Below, piece by piece: positions 1 to 6,412 of a stretch of DNA of 13,777 bases. The translations under genes and the position numbers were made by a program. The notes beneath the pieces were generated by a model. The model was not told the DNA's origin and ran no database searches. It worked only from the letters and a program-made list of their open reading frames with translations. The number at the start of each line of letters is the position of its first letter. The first letter of the stretch is position 1. The stretch spans positions 1 through 13,777 of the forward strand of contig JAOPVN010000062.1 in NCBI GenBank assembly GCA_025966175.1, written 5' to 3'. Source of the stretch: Modestobacter sp. GTDB taxonomy: Bacteria; Actinomycetota; Actinomycetes; Mycobacteriales; Geodermatophilaceae.

Positions 1-2
1 AG

Positions 3-890
3 TGCGAGTCCGGCGGGAACTGGAAGATCAACACCGGCAACGGCTACTACGGCGGGCTGCAGTTCAGCCAGTCGACCTGGGCGGCGTACGGGGGTACCGA
101 ACTCGCGCCCCGCGCGGACCTGGCGACCTCGGCCCAGCAGGTCGACATCGCCGAGAAGGTGCTCGCCGGGCAGGGCATCGGCGCCTGGCCGACCTGCGGG
201 AAGAAGCTGACGAGCGGCAGCACCGCCGCCACCGCGCCTGCTCCGACTCCGGCACCCGCTGCGGAGCAGTCGAGCGCTGCCCCGACGGGTGACTACACGG
301 TCGAGCGCGGTGACACGCTGGCGACGATCGCCGCCGCCCACGGCCAGTCGTGGCGCGAGCTGTACCAGCGCAACGTCGGCGTCATCGGTGGTGACCCCAA
401 CCTCATCACCCCGGGTCAGGTGCTGGTGTCCTCCGGGGCGCAGCAGGCCGCTCCGGTCGCGGCAGCCCCCGTCGCTGCGGTGGCGCACGTCGTCGCGGCA
501 ACCCCCGTCGCCGCCACGACCACCGCCGGCGCGCACGTCACGAACGGTGCCGGGGCCGTCAAGCCGCAGGTGCAGGCGGCCGCCAACGCGGTCGTCGCCA
601 ACGTGCCCGGAGTCGCCGGCATCACCATCGGCGGCACCCGCGCCAGCGCCGTCGACCCGAAGGGTCACCCGTCCGGGCTGGCGTTGGACTACATGGTCGG
701 CTCCAACAGCGGCCTCGGCGGCGCGGTCGCCCAATACCACGTCGCCCACTGGAACGAGCTCGGCGTGGAGTACATCATCTGGCAGCAGAAGATCCTCACC
801 TCGCCGACCGGCTCCTGGAAGCAGATGGCAGACCGCGGGAGCGCGACGGCGAACCACCTGGACCACGTCCACGTCAACTACCGGGCGTGA
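3..890 (+). CDS. Rpf-like transglycosylase with LysM and C-terminal LAS-peptidase-like domain (5' partial)
   Basis: Secreted cell-wall hydrolase whose start and signal peptide lie upstream of the window. The frame is open from nt 3 and encodes 295 residues. Residues 1-66 are the end of a resuscitation-promoting-factor (Rpf) domain. It begins at CESGGNW, where Glu2 matches the family's catalytic glutamate, continues through NTGNGYYGGLQFSQSTW, and ends at Cys65 (WPTCG), the expected disulfide partner of Cys1. An Ala/Pro-rich linker leads to a LysM peptidoglycan-binding domain (about 98-142, YTVERGDTL), then a second Ala/Val/Thr-rich linker. The last 95 residues resemble the ARB-07466-like C-terminal domain of actinobacteria. 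They carry H222-P-S-G-L-A-L-D229 and a terminal H288-V-H290, which fits the LAS (VanY/M15-like) zinc pattern HxxGxAxD...HxH. Rpf enzymes cleave the glycan strand. Peptide cleavage by the tail is inference, because the usual Glu before HxH is a His here. Confidence 0.88.
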   Translation, partial: CESGGNWKINTGNGYYGGLQFSQSTWAAYGGTELAPRADLATSAQQVDIAEKVLAGQGIGAWPTCGKKLTSGSTAATAPAPTPAPAAEQSSAAPTGDYTVERGDTLATIAAAHGQSWRELYQRNVGVIGGDPNLITPGQVLVSSGAQQAAPVAAAPVAAVAHVVAATPVAATTTAGAHVTNGAGAVKPQVQAAANAVVANVPGVAGITIGGTRASAVDPKGHPSGLALDYMVGSNSGLGGAVAQYHVAHWNELGVEYIIWQQKILTSPTGSWKQMADRGSATANHLDHVHVNYRA

Positions 891-1281
891 GCCACCCAGG
901 CGACAGCCGCCAGCTCGGCCAGGCGCTGTAGGTACGACGGCCCGCCGCCGCTCGCGGTGCGGGCGCGAGCCAGGACTCGTACGGAAGCGATCGCCGACCC
1001 GATGACGGGCCGGGGATCGCTTCCGTTCCGGCGTCCGGCGGCTTCGAAGGGTGCCGTGCAGCAGTTCTGCGACAGCGGCTCGCGACGATCGGGCCGCAGT
1101 TGATGCGCTCCGCGCGGCTGACAGCGTATGGTTGCACTCGGTCGCTGTTGCACCTCTGCTTCGTTCTCGGACGTCCGCAGTTGTCTCTGCCTGACGTTCC
1201 CCTTCGGTCCTGCCGGTCGGTGCGGCGACCCGGGACCGGGATCTTCCGGTTCTGCCACCCCCTGCACGGAATGAGAAGAAC
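891..1281. other. Non-coding gap between the Rpf-like gene and the cold-shock gene
   Basis: This 391-bp stretch holds no convincing gene; short open frames on either strand lack family-like sequence. The left part contains a stem-loop (981-1026) that could end the cell-wall gene. The right part probably contains the promoter and long leader of the cold-shock gene. A TATGGT hexamer at 1127-1132 could be a -10 element. The nearest TTGATG (1100-1105) is 21 nt away, which is too far for a good -35, so I do not call a promoter. If transcription did start there, the leader would be roughly 145 nt, in line with the long 5' leaders of many cold-shock mRNAs. Confidence 0.5.
981..1026 (+). terminator. 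Stem-loop downstream of the Rpf-like gene, possible terminator
   Basis: A 12-bp perfect inverted repeat (ACGGAAGCGATC at 981-992, complement at 1015-1026) encloses a smaller CCCG/CGGG hairpin (998-1009). It lies 90 nt after the stop of the cell-wall gene and has no clear T-run. It could be a factor-assisted terminator or a structured element upstream of the cold-shock gene. Confidence 0.4.
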
Positions 1282-1485
1282 ATGGCTCAGGGCACTGTGA
1301 AGTGGTTCAACGCGGAAAAGGGCTTCGGGTTCATCGCCCAGGACGGCGGCGGCGCCGACGTCTTCTGCCACTACTCCGCCATCAGCGGCGACGGCTACAA
1401 GTCCCTCGATGAGGGCCAGCAGGTCGAGTTCGACGTCACGCAGGGCCAGAAGGGCCCGCAGGCGGAGAACATCCGCCTCGTCTGA
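1282..1485 (+). CDS. cspA: Cold-shock protein, CspA family
   Basis: A 67-residue single cold-shock domain that binds single-stranded RNA and DNA, typically as an RNA chaperone during cold or growth transitions. It starts MAQGTVKWFNAEKGFGFI, with the RNP1 motif KGFGFI at residues 13-18. The RNP2 motif is VFCHYSAI, where a Cys replaces the more usual Val. Length is standard for the family. ATG at 1282 follows a purine-rich GAGAAG (1273-1278), and the conserved MAQGTVKWF start supports this codon. The gene stands alone: 391 nt of non-coding DNA precede it and a strong hairpin follows 6 nt after its stop. Family assignment is certain; a specific cold-inducible role is inference, since actinobacteria carry several paralogues and some are constitutive. 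Confidence 0.96.
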   Translation: MAQGTVKWFNAEKGFGFIAQDGGGADVFCHYSAISGDGYKSLDEGQQVEFDVTQGQKGPQAENIRLV

Positions 1486-1491
1486 CGCAAG

Positions 1492-1530
1492 GACAAGGGG
1501 CCGTGGCGCACAGCGCCACGGCCCCTTGTC
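1492..1530 (+). terminator. Perfect 18-bp hairpin terminator after the cold-shock gene
   Basis: GACAAGGGGCCGTGGCGC (1492-1509), a 3-nt loop ACA, then the exact complement (1513-1530). The stem is GC-rich and begins 6 nt after the cspA stop, with TTGTC at its 3' edge and no long T-run, as is common in high-GC actinobacteria. Because the stem is symmetrical it could act in both directions. Confidence 0.85.
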
Positions 1531-1738
1531 ATGTCCGCCCCCTTCCGGCGCGGACGGTGAACACGCATGCTGCCGCCCTGGACGCCGAGGATCCCAGCAC
1601 GGCCGTAGCTGTGATCGGGCTCTTCACCGACCGCACCAGAGTGTCCGTGCCGTCGTACGGGTAGGCGGAGGACACCGCCCAGCCATCCGCGGTCTCCGCC
1701 AGGACCCTTCTCGGGTCTCAACGGAACGGACCAGTCTC

Positions 1739-2773
1739 GTGCGAGCAACCTTGATCTACGGCGCCGGTGACGTGCGGGTGGAGGACGTGCCCGACCCGGT
1801 GCTGAGGGAACCGACCGACGCCGTGGTGCGCGTGCCGCGCTCGTGCATCTGCGGCAGCGACCTGTGGCCCTACGCGGCGCGGGAGCACACCGAGCACGGC
1901 GACCGGATGGGGCACGAGTTCCTCGGGGTCGTGGAGGACGTCGGCTCGGAGGTGTCGGGGCTGAAGGCCGGGGACGTCGTCGTGGCGCCGTTCGTCTGGT
2001 CCGACGGCACCTGCGAGTTCTGCCGCGAGGGGCTGCAGACCTCCTGCCGGCACGGTGGGCAGTGGGGCGCTCCCGGCGTGGACGGCGGCCAGGGCGAGGC
2101 GGTGCGGGTGCCGCAGGCGCAGGGCACGCTGGTCAAGCTGCCCGTCGGTGAGGACTCCGCGCTGCTGGCCTCGCTGCTCACGCTGTCCGACGTGTTCTGC
2201 ACCGGCCACCATGCGGCGGTCACCGCCGGGGTGGGCCCCCGGACGACGGTCACGGTGATCGGTGACGGCGCGGTCGGGCTGTCGGCGGTGCTGGCCGCCA
2301 AGCGGCTGGGTGCCGAGCGGATCATCCTGATGGGCCACCACAAGGACCGCACCGACCTCGGCCGCGAGTTCGGCGCAACCGAGGTCGTCCCCGCGCGCGG
2401 CGACGAAGGCATCGCGAGGGTCCGGGAGCTCACCGGCGGCGACGGCACCCACGCGGTGCTCGAGTGCGTCGGTCTCGAGGCGGCCATCGTGACGGCGTTC
2501 GGCGTGGTGCGCGACGGCGGCGTGGTCAGCCGGGTGGGGGCGCCGCAGTACGTGAACGTGCGGATGGACGCCGCCCTGTTCATGCGCAACGTCACGCTGA
2601 CCGGCGGCGTGGCCCCGGCGAGGGCCTACATCGAGGAGTTGCTGCCGGACGTGCTCGACGGTGCGGTCGAACCCGGTCGGGTGTTCGACCGCACCGTCGG
2701 CCTGCAGGACGTGCCGGACGGCTACCGCGCGATGGCCGCTCGCGAGGCGCTGAAGGTACTCATCCGGCCGTGA
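1739..2773 (+). CDS. Zinc-dependent alcohol dehydrogenase, MDR family
   Basis: A 344-residue medium-chain dehydrogenase/reductase that would oxidise an alcohol or reduce a carbonyl with NAD(P). The substrate is not predictable. The catalytic-zinc side is intact: Cys38 in CGSDLWPY and the His59-Glu60 pair in MGHEFLGVVEDVG. The Rossmann nucleotide loop is VIGDGAVGLSAVLAAKRLG. The structural-zinc lobe reads SDGTCEFCREGLQTSC, with only three of the usual four cysteines. The start is GTG at 1739, preceded by GGAACGGA 8 nt upstream; the encoded VRATLIYGAG matches typical N-termini of the family. The open frame continues upstream to 1409 but is not protein-like there. The 208 bp between the cold-shock terminator and this gene hold nothing else I can name. 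It ends 15 nt from the convergent pyroglutamyl peptidase gene, with no obvious terminator between them. Confidence 0.9.
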   Translation: MRATLIYGAGDVRVEDVPDPVLREPTDAVVRVPRSCICGSDLWPYAAREHTEHGDRMGHEFLGVVEDVGSEVSGLKAGDVVVAPFVWSDGTCEFCREGLQTSCRHGGQWGAPGVDGGQGEAVRVPQAQGTLVKLPVGEDSALLASLLTLSDVFCTGHHAAVTAGVGPRTTVTVIGDGAVGLSAVLAAKRLGAERIILMGHHKDRTDLGREFGATEVVPARGDEGIARVRELTGGDGTHAVLECVGLEAAIVTAFGVVRDGGVVSRVGAPQYVNVRMDAALFMRNVTLTGGVAPARAYIEELLPDVLDGAVEPGRVFDRTVGLQDVPDGYRAMAAREALKVLIRP

Positions 2774-2788
2774 CCCGCCGTCGTCCCG

Positions 2789-3436
2789 CTACGCGGTCGC
2801 CGCTCCCACCGCCGCGTCGTCCGTGGCGTGCACGGTGGTGCTGACGGCGATGCGCAGCGCCTGGACGATCTCGTCCAAGGACAGGCTGGGCTTTGCGTCG
2901 GTGCGCCGGACGACCTGCTCGTGGACGTACGGGACGTGCACGAAGCCGCCGCGGACGCTGGGCCGCTCGGTCGCGATCAGGTGCATCAGCGAGTAGAAGA
3001 CGTTGTTGCACAGGTAGGCGCCGGCCGTCCAGCTCACCTCGGCCGGGATCCCGGCGTCGCGCAGCGCCTCGACGATGGCCGCGACCGGAAGACCGGTGAA
3101 GTAGCCGACCGGTCCGTCGGCGACGATCGGCTCGTCGACCGGGGCCCGCCCGGCGTTGTCAGGCATCGCCGTGTCGTTGCGGTTGATGGCGACCTTCTCC
3201 GGCGTGATGCCGAAGCGCCCGCCTGCCTCACCGGCGCAGATCACCAGGTCGGGGTCGTGCTCGGCGATCGCCGCGCGCAAGGCGTCGCCCGCGGTGTCGT
3301 AGACGACCGGCAGGAACGCGGTGCGCAGCTCGACACCGTCCAGTCCCTCGGCGGCCAGCCGCTGCACGGCGAGCTGGGACGGGTTGACCTGCTCGCCACC
3401 GAAGGGCTCGAAGGCGGTCAGCAGAACTCGGGTCAT
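2789..3436 (-). CDS. pcp: Pyroglutamyl-peptidase I (pyrrolidone-carboxylate peptidase)
   Basis: A 215-residue cytosolic cysteine peptidase (family C15) that removes N-terminal pyroglutamate from peptides, releasing 5-oxoproline. The hallmarks are present: LLTAFEPFGGEQVNPS at the N-terminus, Glu80 in GRFGITPEKVAIN, nucleophile Cys143 in TAGAYLCNN, and His167 in GGFVHVPY. Together these form the Glu/Cys/His triad. Length is normal (about 200-215). I chose ATG at 3436 because AGGAG lies 6 nt upstream; a GTG at 3439 is only 3 nt from that site. The ribosome-binding site overlaps the stop region of the upstream DUF979 gene 9 nt away, so the two are almost certainly co-transcribed. It is the last gene of the DUF969-DUF979-pcp operon. 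Confidence 0.96.
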   Translation of the reverse strand: MTRVLLTAFEPFGGEQVNPSQLAVQRLAAEGLDGVELRTAFLPVVYDTAGDALRAAIAEHDPDLVICAGEAGGRFGITPEKVAINRNDTAMPDNAGRAPVDEPIVADGPVGYFTGLPVAAIVEALRDAGIPAEVSWTAGAYLCNNVFYSLMHLIATERPSVRGGFVHVPYVHEQVVRRTDAKPSLSLDEIVQALRIAVSTTVHATDDAAVGAATA

Positions 3437-3445
3437 CACTGGCTC

Positions 3446-4417
3446 CTAGAAGGCGAAGTAGTACACGATCGCGACGTTGCACACCCACAGCGGGAGTGCG
3501 GTCGGGATCTGGGCGCGGATCACGGAGTAGTCGTTCTTCAGTCGCAGCAGGGCGACCGGGACGATGTTGAAGTTCGCCGCCATCGGCGTGCAGAGCGTCC
3601 CGCAGTAGCCGCACAGCATGCCGACCGCGAACACCAGCGCGGCGTTGCCGTCGAAGTGCTGGATCAGCAGCGGATAGCCGATGGCGGCGGTCATGACGGG
3701 GAAGGCCGCGAACGCGTTGCCCATGATGACGGTGAAGATGGTCATGCCGAAGCAGTAGACGACGACGGCCGCGAGCAGGGACCCGCTCGGCAGGATGTTC
3801 TGGGCGCTGTCGCCGATCGCGTCACCGACGCCGGCCGTGGCGAACACGAGACCGAGCATCGCCAGCAACTGCGGCAGAACAGCGGCCCAGCCGATGTTCT
3901 CGGTCAGGCGCCGTCCCTCGTGCAGGGGGACGGACAGCTTGCGGGTGCGCAGGACCCACATGCCGATGAGCACCGCGATCACGGCCGAGGCACCGAGGCC
4001 GATCACCGTCTCGTTGCCCGCCTCGAGGAGCGGTCGCCCGCCGATCTCGATGTCCGGGCCGACGGTCGCGAACAGTGCGGTGATGACCGGGATCGCCAGC
4101 ACCGGGATGAACAGCTTGTTGCCGAACCGTGCGGCCAGCCCCTCGCGCTGCTCCGGCGTGGTCGTCCGCTCAGCCGTGCCCGTCTTCAGCTGACCCGTCC
4201 CCGCCAGCACGGCGATGAGGATGACGGCCACGCCGAGCGGCCAGGCCGGCGCGTGCCCGCTCTGGACGAATCCCGCGTAGGGGAAGCAGATCCCGAGCAG
4301 ACCCCAGAAGGCGCCGCTCGTGTACCGCTTCAGGTTCGACCGGTCCTGCATGACCATGAACCCGACGACGAGGAAGAACGCCGCGATCAACCAGTAGAAC
4401 CACTCAGCCTTGATCAC
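3446..4417 (-). CDS. DUF979 family membrane protein, putative permease subunit
   Basis: A 323-residue polytopic inner-membrane protein with about nine hydrophobic segments, starting at residues 5-22 and ending with a C-terminal WVCNVAIVYYFAF helix. It matches my recollection of the DUF979 family, including the conserved MGNAFAAFPVMTAAIG and CGYCGTLCTPMAANFN loops. This family is nearly always encoded beside DUF969 and often beside pyroglutamyl peptidase or 5-oxoprolinase genes, so a two-part transporter for 5-oxoproline or a related acid is the usual prediction; it is not shown by the sequence. The start is GTG at 4417, which overlaps the DUF969 stop by 4 nt (GTGA), with GAGGA about 9 nt upstream. 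Translational coupling to DUF969 is likely, which suits subunits made in fixed ratio. Confidence 0.9.
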   Translation of the reverse strand: MIKAEWFYWLIAAFFLVVGFMVMQDRSNLKRYTSGAFWGLLGICFPYAGFVQSGHAPAWPLGVAVILIAVLAGTGQLKTGTAERTTTPEQREGLAARFGNKLFIPVLAIPVITALFATVGPDIEIGGRPLLEAGNETVIGLGASAVIAVLIGMWVLRTRKLSVPLHEGRRLTENIGWAAVLPQLLAMLGLVFATAGVGDAIGDSAQNILPSGSLLAAVVVYCFGMTIFTVIMGNAFAAFPVMTAAIGYPLLIQHFDGNAALVFAVGMLCGYCGTLCTPMAANFNIVPVALLRLKNDYSVIRAQIPTALPLWVCNVAIVYYFAF

Positions 4418-5169
4418 TGCGTCACGTCCTCGTCACGTCCGGACACCTTTGCCGACTCGACGACCGGCTGGTCGCCAGCCGCCCCGTCGCCCGCCGGCGC
4501 CTTGCCCAGCTCACGCGCCAGGCTGCGGTCGAGCCACAGCATCCGCGCGCCGTGGATCAGCAGCGCGCACACCGCCGTCGGGATCGCCCACAACGCGACG
4601 TCCAGCGGTGCCAGTTCGAAGCCGTAGGTGGCGTCCACGAAGCTGGTGATCAGCAGCACCGCACCCACCGCCACGAAGATGTCCTCACCGAAGAAGGAGC
4701 CGACGTTGTCGGTGCTCGCCGAGAAGGCACGGATCCGCTCCGACACGTGCGCCGGGAGGCGACCGTGCCGCTTCTCCGCGGCCGCCTCGGCCATCGGCGC
4801 CACGATCGGCCGGACCGACTGCGCATGCCCGCCGATGCTGAGCAGGCCGAGAGCGCAGGTGACCATTCGGACCAGCAGGTACGCGCCGAGCACGCGACCG
4901 GCCGTCAGCCGGCCCAGCTTCGCGATCAGCCGCCGGGACTGCTCCTGCAGCCCGTTGCGCTCGACCAGGCCGATGATCGGCAGGACCAGCAGGAAGATCG
5001 CGATCGAGCGGCTGCTGGCGAAGCCGGTGCCGAAGGCGTTCAGGATGTCGAGCGGGGACATGTGGCCCAGGAAGCCGGTCACGATGCCGGCCACGGTGAC
5101 GACCAGCATCGCGTTCAGCCGGAGCGCGAAGCCGACCACCACGAGCAGGACGCCGAGGAGGACGAGCAT
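4414..5169 (-). CDS. DUF969 family membrane protein, putative permease subunit
   Basis: A 251-residue polytopic membrane protein and first gene of the operon. The N-terminus is a long hydrophobic stretch (MLVLLGVLLVVVGFALRLNA), followed by IAIFLLVLPIIGLVERNG. Polar loops typical of DUF969 follow: GGHAQSVRPIVAPMAEAA and SASTDNVGSFFGEDIFVA. About six membrane segments are visible, plus a charged C-terminal tail of some 45 residues. The start is ATG at 5169, with AAAGGAG 5 nt upstream (GGAG at 5175-5178 on the minus strand). The frame is open well beyond this point, to 6246, but only antisense to the regulator gene and not protein-like. It probably forms a complex with DUF979. The predicted promoter and a GntR-type operator lie just upstream (5209-5237). 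Confidence 0.9.
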   Translation of the reverse strand: MLVLLGVLLVVVGFALRLNAMLVVTVAGIVTGFLGHMSPLDILNAFGTGFASSRSIAIFLLVLPIIGLVERNGLQEQSRRLIAKLGRLTAGRVLGAYLLVRMVTCALGLLSIGGHAQSVRPIVAPMAEAAAEKRHGRLPAHVSERIRAFSASTDNVGSFFGEDIFVAVGAVLLITSFVDATYGFELAPLDVALWAIPTAVCALLIHGARMLWLDRSLARELGKAPAGDGAAGDQPVVESAKVSGRDEDVTQ

Positions 5170-5208
5170 CAGCGCTCCTTTCGAGTCGGTTCGGGAGGAT
5201 CGCGCCGA

Positions 5209-5237
5209 AACATATGAGTTGTTCGACAATCCAACAA
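5209..5237 (-). promoter_or_regulatory. Predicted promoter of the DUF969-DUF979-pcp operon
   Basis: Reading the minus strand, a TTGTTG -35 (plus-strand 5232-5237) and a TATGTT -10 (5209-5214) are separated by exactly 17 nt. The -10 lies about 40 nt upstream of the DUF969 ATG. This is the most AT-rich patch in the neighbourhood. The spacer contains the TTGT-N3-ACAA palindrome. Confidence 0.5.
5219..5229. promoter_or_regulatory. FadR-type GntR operator, TTGT-N3-ACAA
   Basis: TTGTTCGACAA is an inverted repeat (TTGT, 3-nt centre, ACAA). It fits the TnGTnnnACnA pattern bound by FadR/FCD regulators of the GntR family. It lies between the -35 and -10 of the predicted DUF969 promoter and about 150 bp upstream of the divergent FCD regulator, so binding would most simply repress the operon. 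Confidence 0.6.
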
Positions 5238-5376
5238 GAGGGCGTTTGTAAAATCTGGGAGGCCGCCGGTTGTGGTATCGGACGTCGCTGTGCAGCGCCG
5301 GAGCGAGGAACATGCGCGGGACGGCGCGGCCTCGGCACTGCGCCGGTGGACGAGCCGGGACTGGAGGGGAGTGCGA

Positions 5377-6069
5377 GTGGACCGGGTGGACGAAGCGATC
5401 GGCGGCGGGGCGCGGCTGCTCGCCCGGCTGGACCGCGCCTCGACCACGCAGGTGGTCGCGGACGCCCTGCGGGAACGCATCCTCGACGGGCAACTGCGCA
5501 GCGGCTCCCAGTGCCAGGAGCTCCAGCTCACCGCGGCCCTCGGCGTCTCCCGCAACACCCTGCGCGAGGCCTTCCAGATCCTGATCGCCGAGCGATTGCT
5601 CGTGCGCGAACCGCATCGCGGGGTGTTCGTCCGCCGCCTCGAGGCCGCGGACGTGCGGGACATCTACGCGGTACGGCGGCTGATCGAGTGCGCCGCGCTC
5701 GCCGCGCCGGCGTCGACGCGCGGCCTGCCGGAGATGCAGGCAGCCGTGGAGACCGCGCACGCGGCGGCGGCCCGTGGCGACTGGTACGAGGTCGGCAACG
5801 CCGACGTCCGCTTCCACCTGGCCATCACGGCGTCCGTCGGCAGCGCTCGGGTCGACCGCACGATGCGCGCCCTGCTCGCCGAACTCCGGCTGGCGTTCCA
5901 GTTGATGGCCGACGCCCATGCGCTGCACGAACCCTTTCTCGGCCGCAACCAGCAGCTCGTGGAGATGCTCGAGCAGCGCCGGCCGGTCGAGGCCAGCATC
6001 GAGCTGGCCGGCTACCTCGACGACGCCGAGCAGCTGCTGCTCGCCACCCTCACCCCGGTCGAGCCCTAG
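5377..6069 (+). CDS. GntR-family transcriptional regulator, FadR/FCD subfamily
   Basis: A 230-residue DNA-binding regulator with an N-terminal winged helix-turn-helix (about 21-88: VVADALRERILDGQLRSG, then ALGVSRNTLREAFQIL, then the wing EPHRGVFVRRL) and an all-helical FCD effector domain (about 94-220). In FCD proteins that bind metal, one Asp and three His form the site. Here Asp143 and His147 (DVRFH) are present, but the later His positions read RNQQLVEML and AGYLDDAE, so the metal site appears incomplete. I chose GTG at 5377, 9 nt after GGAGG (5363-5367); GTG at 5371 is also in frame but too close, and the frame is open to 5272. It is divergent from DUF969, and a matching palindrome lies between them, so it is probably the local repressor responding to 5-oxoproline or a related metabolite (inference). 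Confidence 0.9.
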   Translation: MDRVDEAIGGGARLLARLDRASTTQVVADALRERILDGQLRSGSQCQELQLTAALGVSRNTLREAFQILIAERLLVREPHRGVFVRRLEAADVRDIYAVRRLIECAALAAPASTRGLPEMQAAVETAHAAAARGDWYEVGNADVRFHLAITASVGSARVDRTMRALLAELRLAFQLMADAHALHEPFLGRNQQLVEMLEQRRPVEASIELAGYLDDAEQLLLATLTPVEP

Positions 6070-6079
6070 CCTCCTGACC

Positions 6080-6127
6080 ATGCGTGCTGTGCAGATCACC
6101 CGCTTCGGTGGCCCCGAGGTCCTCGAC
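6080..6127 (+). repeat. Direct repeat, left copy (48 bp)
   Basis: ATGCGTGCTGTGCAGATCAC and the following 28 bp, ending GAGGTCCTCGAC, recur in the same orientation at 7885-7931 with two substitutions and one 1-bp gap (45 of 48 columns identical by my count). The two copies bracket the P450-ferredoxin block. Confidence 0.85.
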
Positions 6128-6229
6128 GTCGTCGACCTGCCCGATCCGACCCCCGGAGAGGGCGAGCAGCTGTTCGACGTCTCCGCCTGCGGGGTCAATG
6201 TCGCTGATACGCACCACTCCCTGTCGTAG
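6080..6229 (+). pseudogene. Quinone oxidoreductase N-terminal remnant (copy 1)
   Basis: From ATG at 6080 the frame encodes 49 residues: MRAVQITRFGGPEVLDVV, then DLPDPTPGEGEQLFDVSACGVNVADTHH, then LS and a TAG stop. This is the start of an NADPH:quinone oxidoreductase of the MDR/zeta-crystallin type, which is normally about 320 residues. Everything after the GVN-ADTHH motif is missing, including the nucleotide-binding domain. It begins 10 nt after the regulator stop with no good ribosome-binding site. The first 48 bp recur at 7885-7931. I regard it as a truncated relic, not a working small protein. Confidence 0.75.
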
Positions 6230-6412
6230 CGGGTACATCGCGGCACCGTGCGACCACACGCACGCCCGCCGACCTGGGGTTCACATCGCCCTCGGACCCA
6301 CGAACGGGAATCCTCGGCTCCCCGGCCCGGCGCAGGTGCGAGCCGGTAGCGCGCTCAGTTTCCCGAGGTACCGTCGCGGAGGTCGCAGGTACAGGTCGCC
6401 AGGAGGCCGACG

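Noticed and set aside
874..1371. Minus-strand frames across the gap upstream of cspA
   Set aside because: Arg/Pro/Gly-rich, without homology, and overlapping the cold-shock gene; no ribosome-binding site supports them.
1395..1748. A 117-codon minus-strand frame between cspA and the alcohol dehydrogenase
   Set aside because: It runs through the perfect terminator hairpin and antisense of cspA, with no family-like sequence.
2828..4627. A 599-codon open frame on the plus strand
   Set aside because: It is antisense to pcp and DUF979, rich in Asp/Arg/Gly/His with no recognisable fold, and is a codon-bias mirror of those genes.
5170..6246. Upstream extension of the DUF969 frame to 6246
   Set aside because: It is antisense to the GntR regulator and not membrane-like; ATG at 5169 has a good AAAGGAG site and opens directly with a membrane segment.
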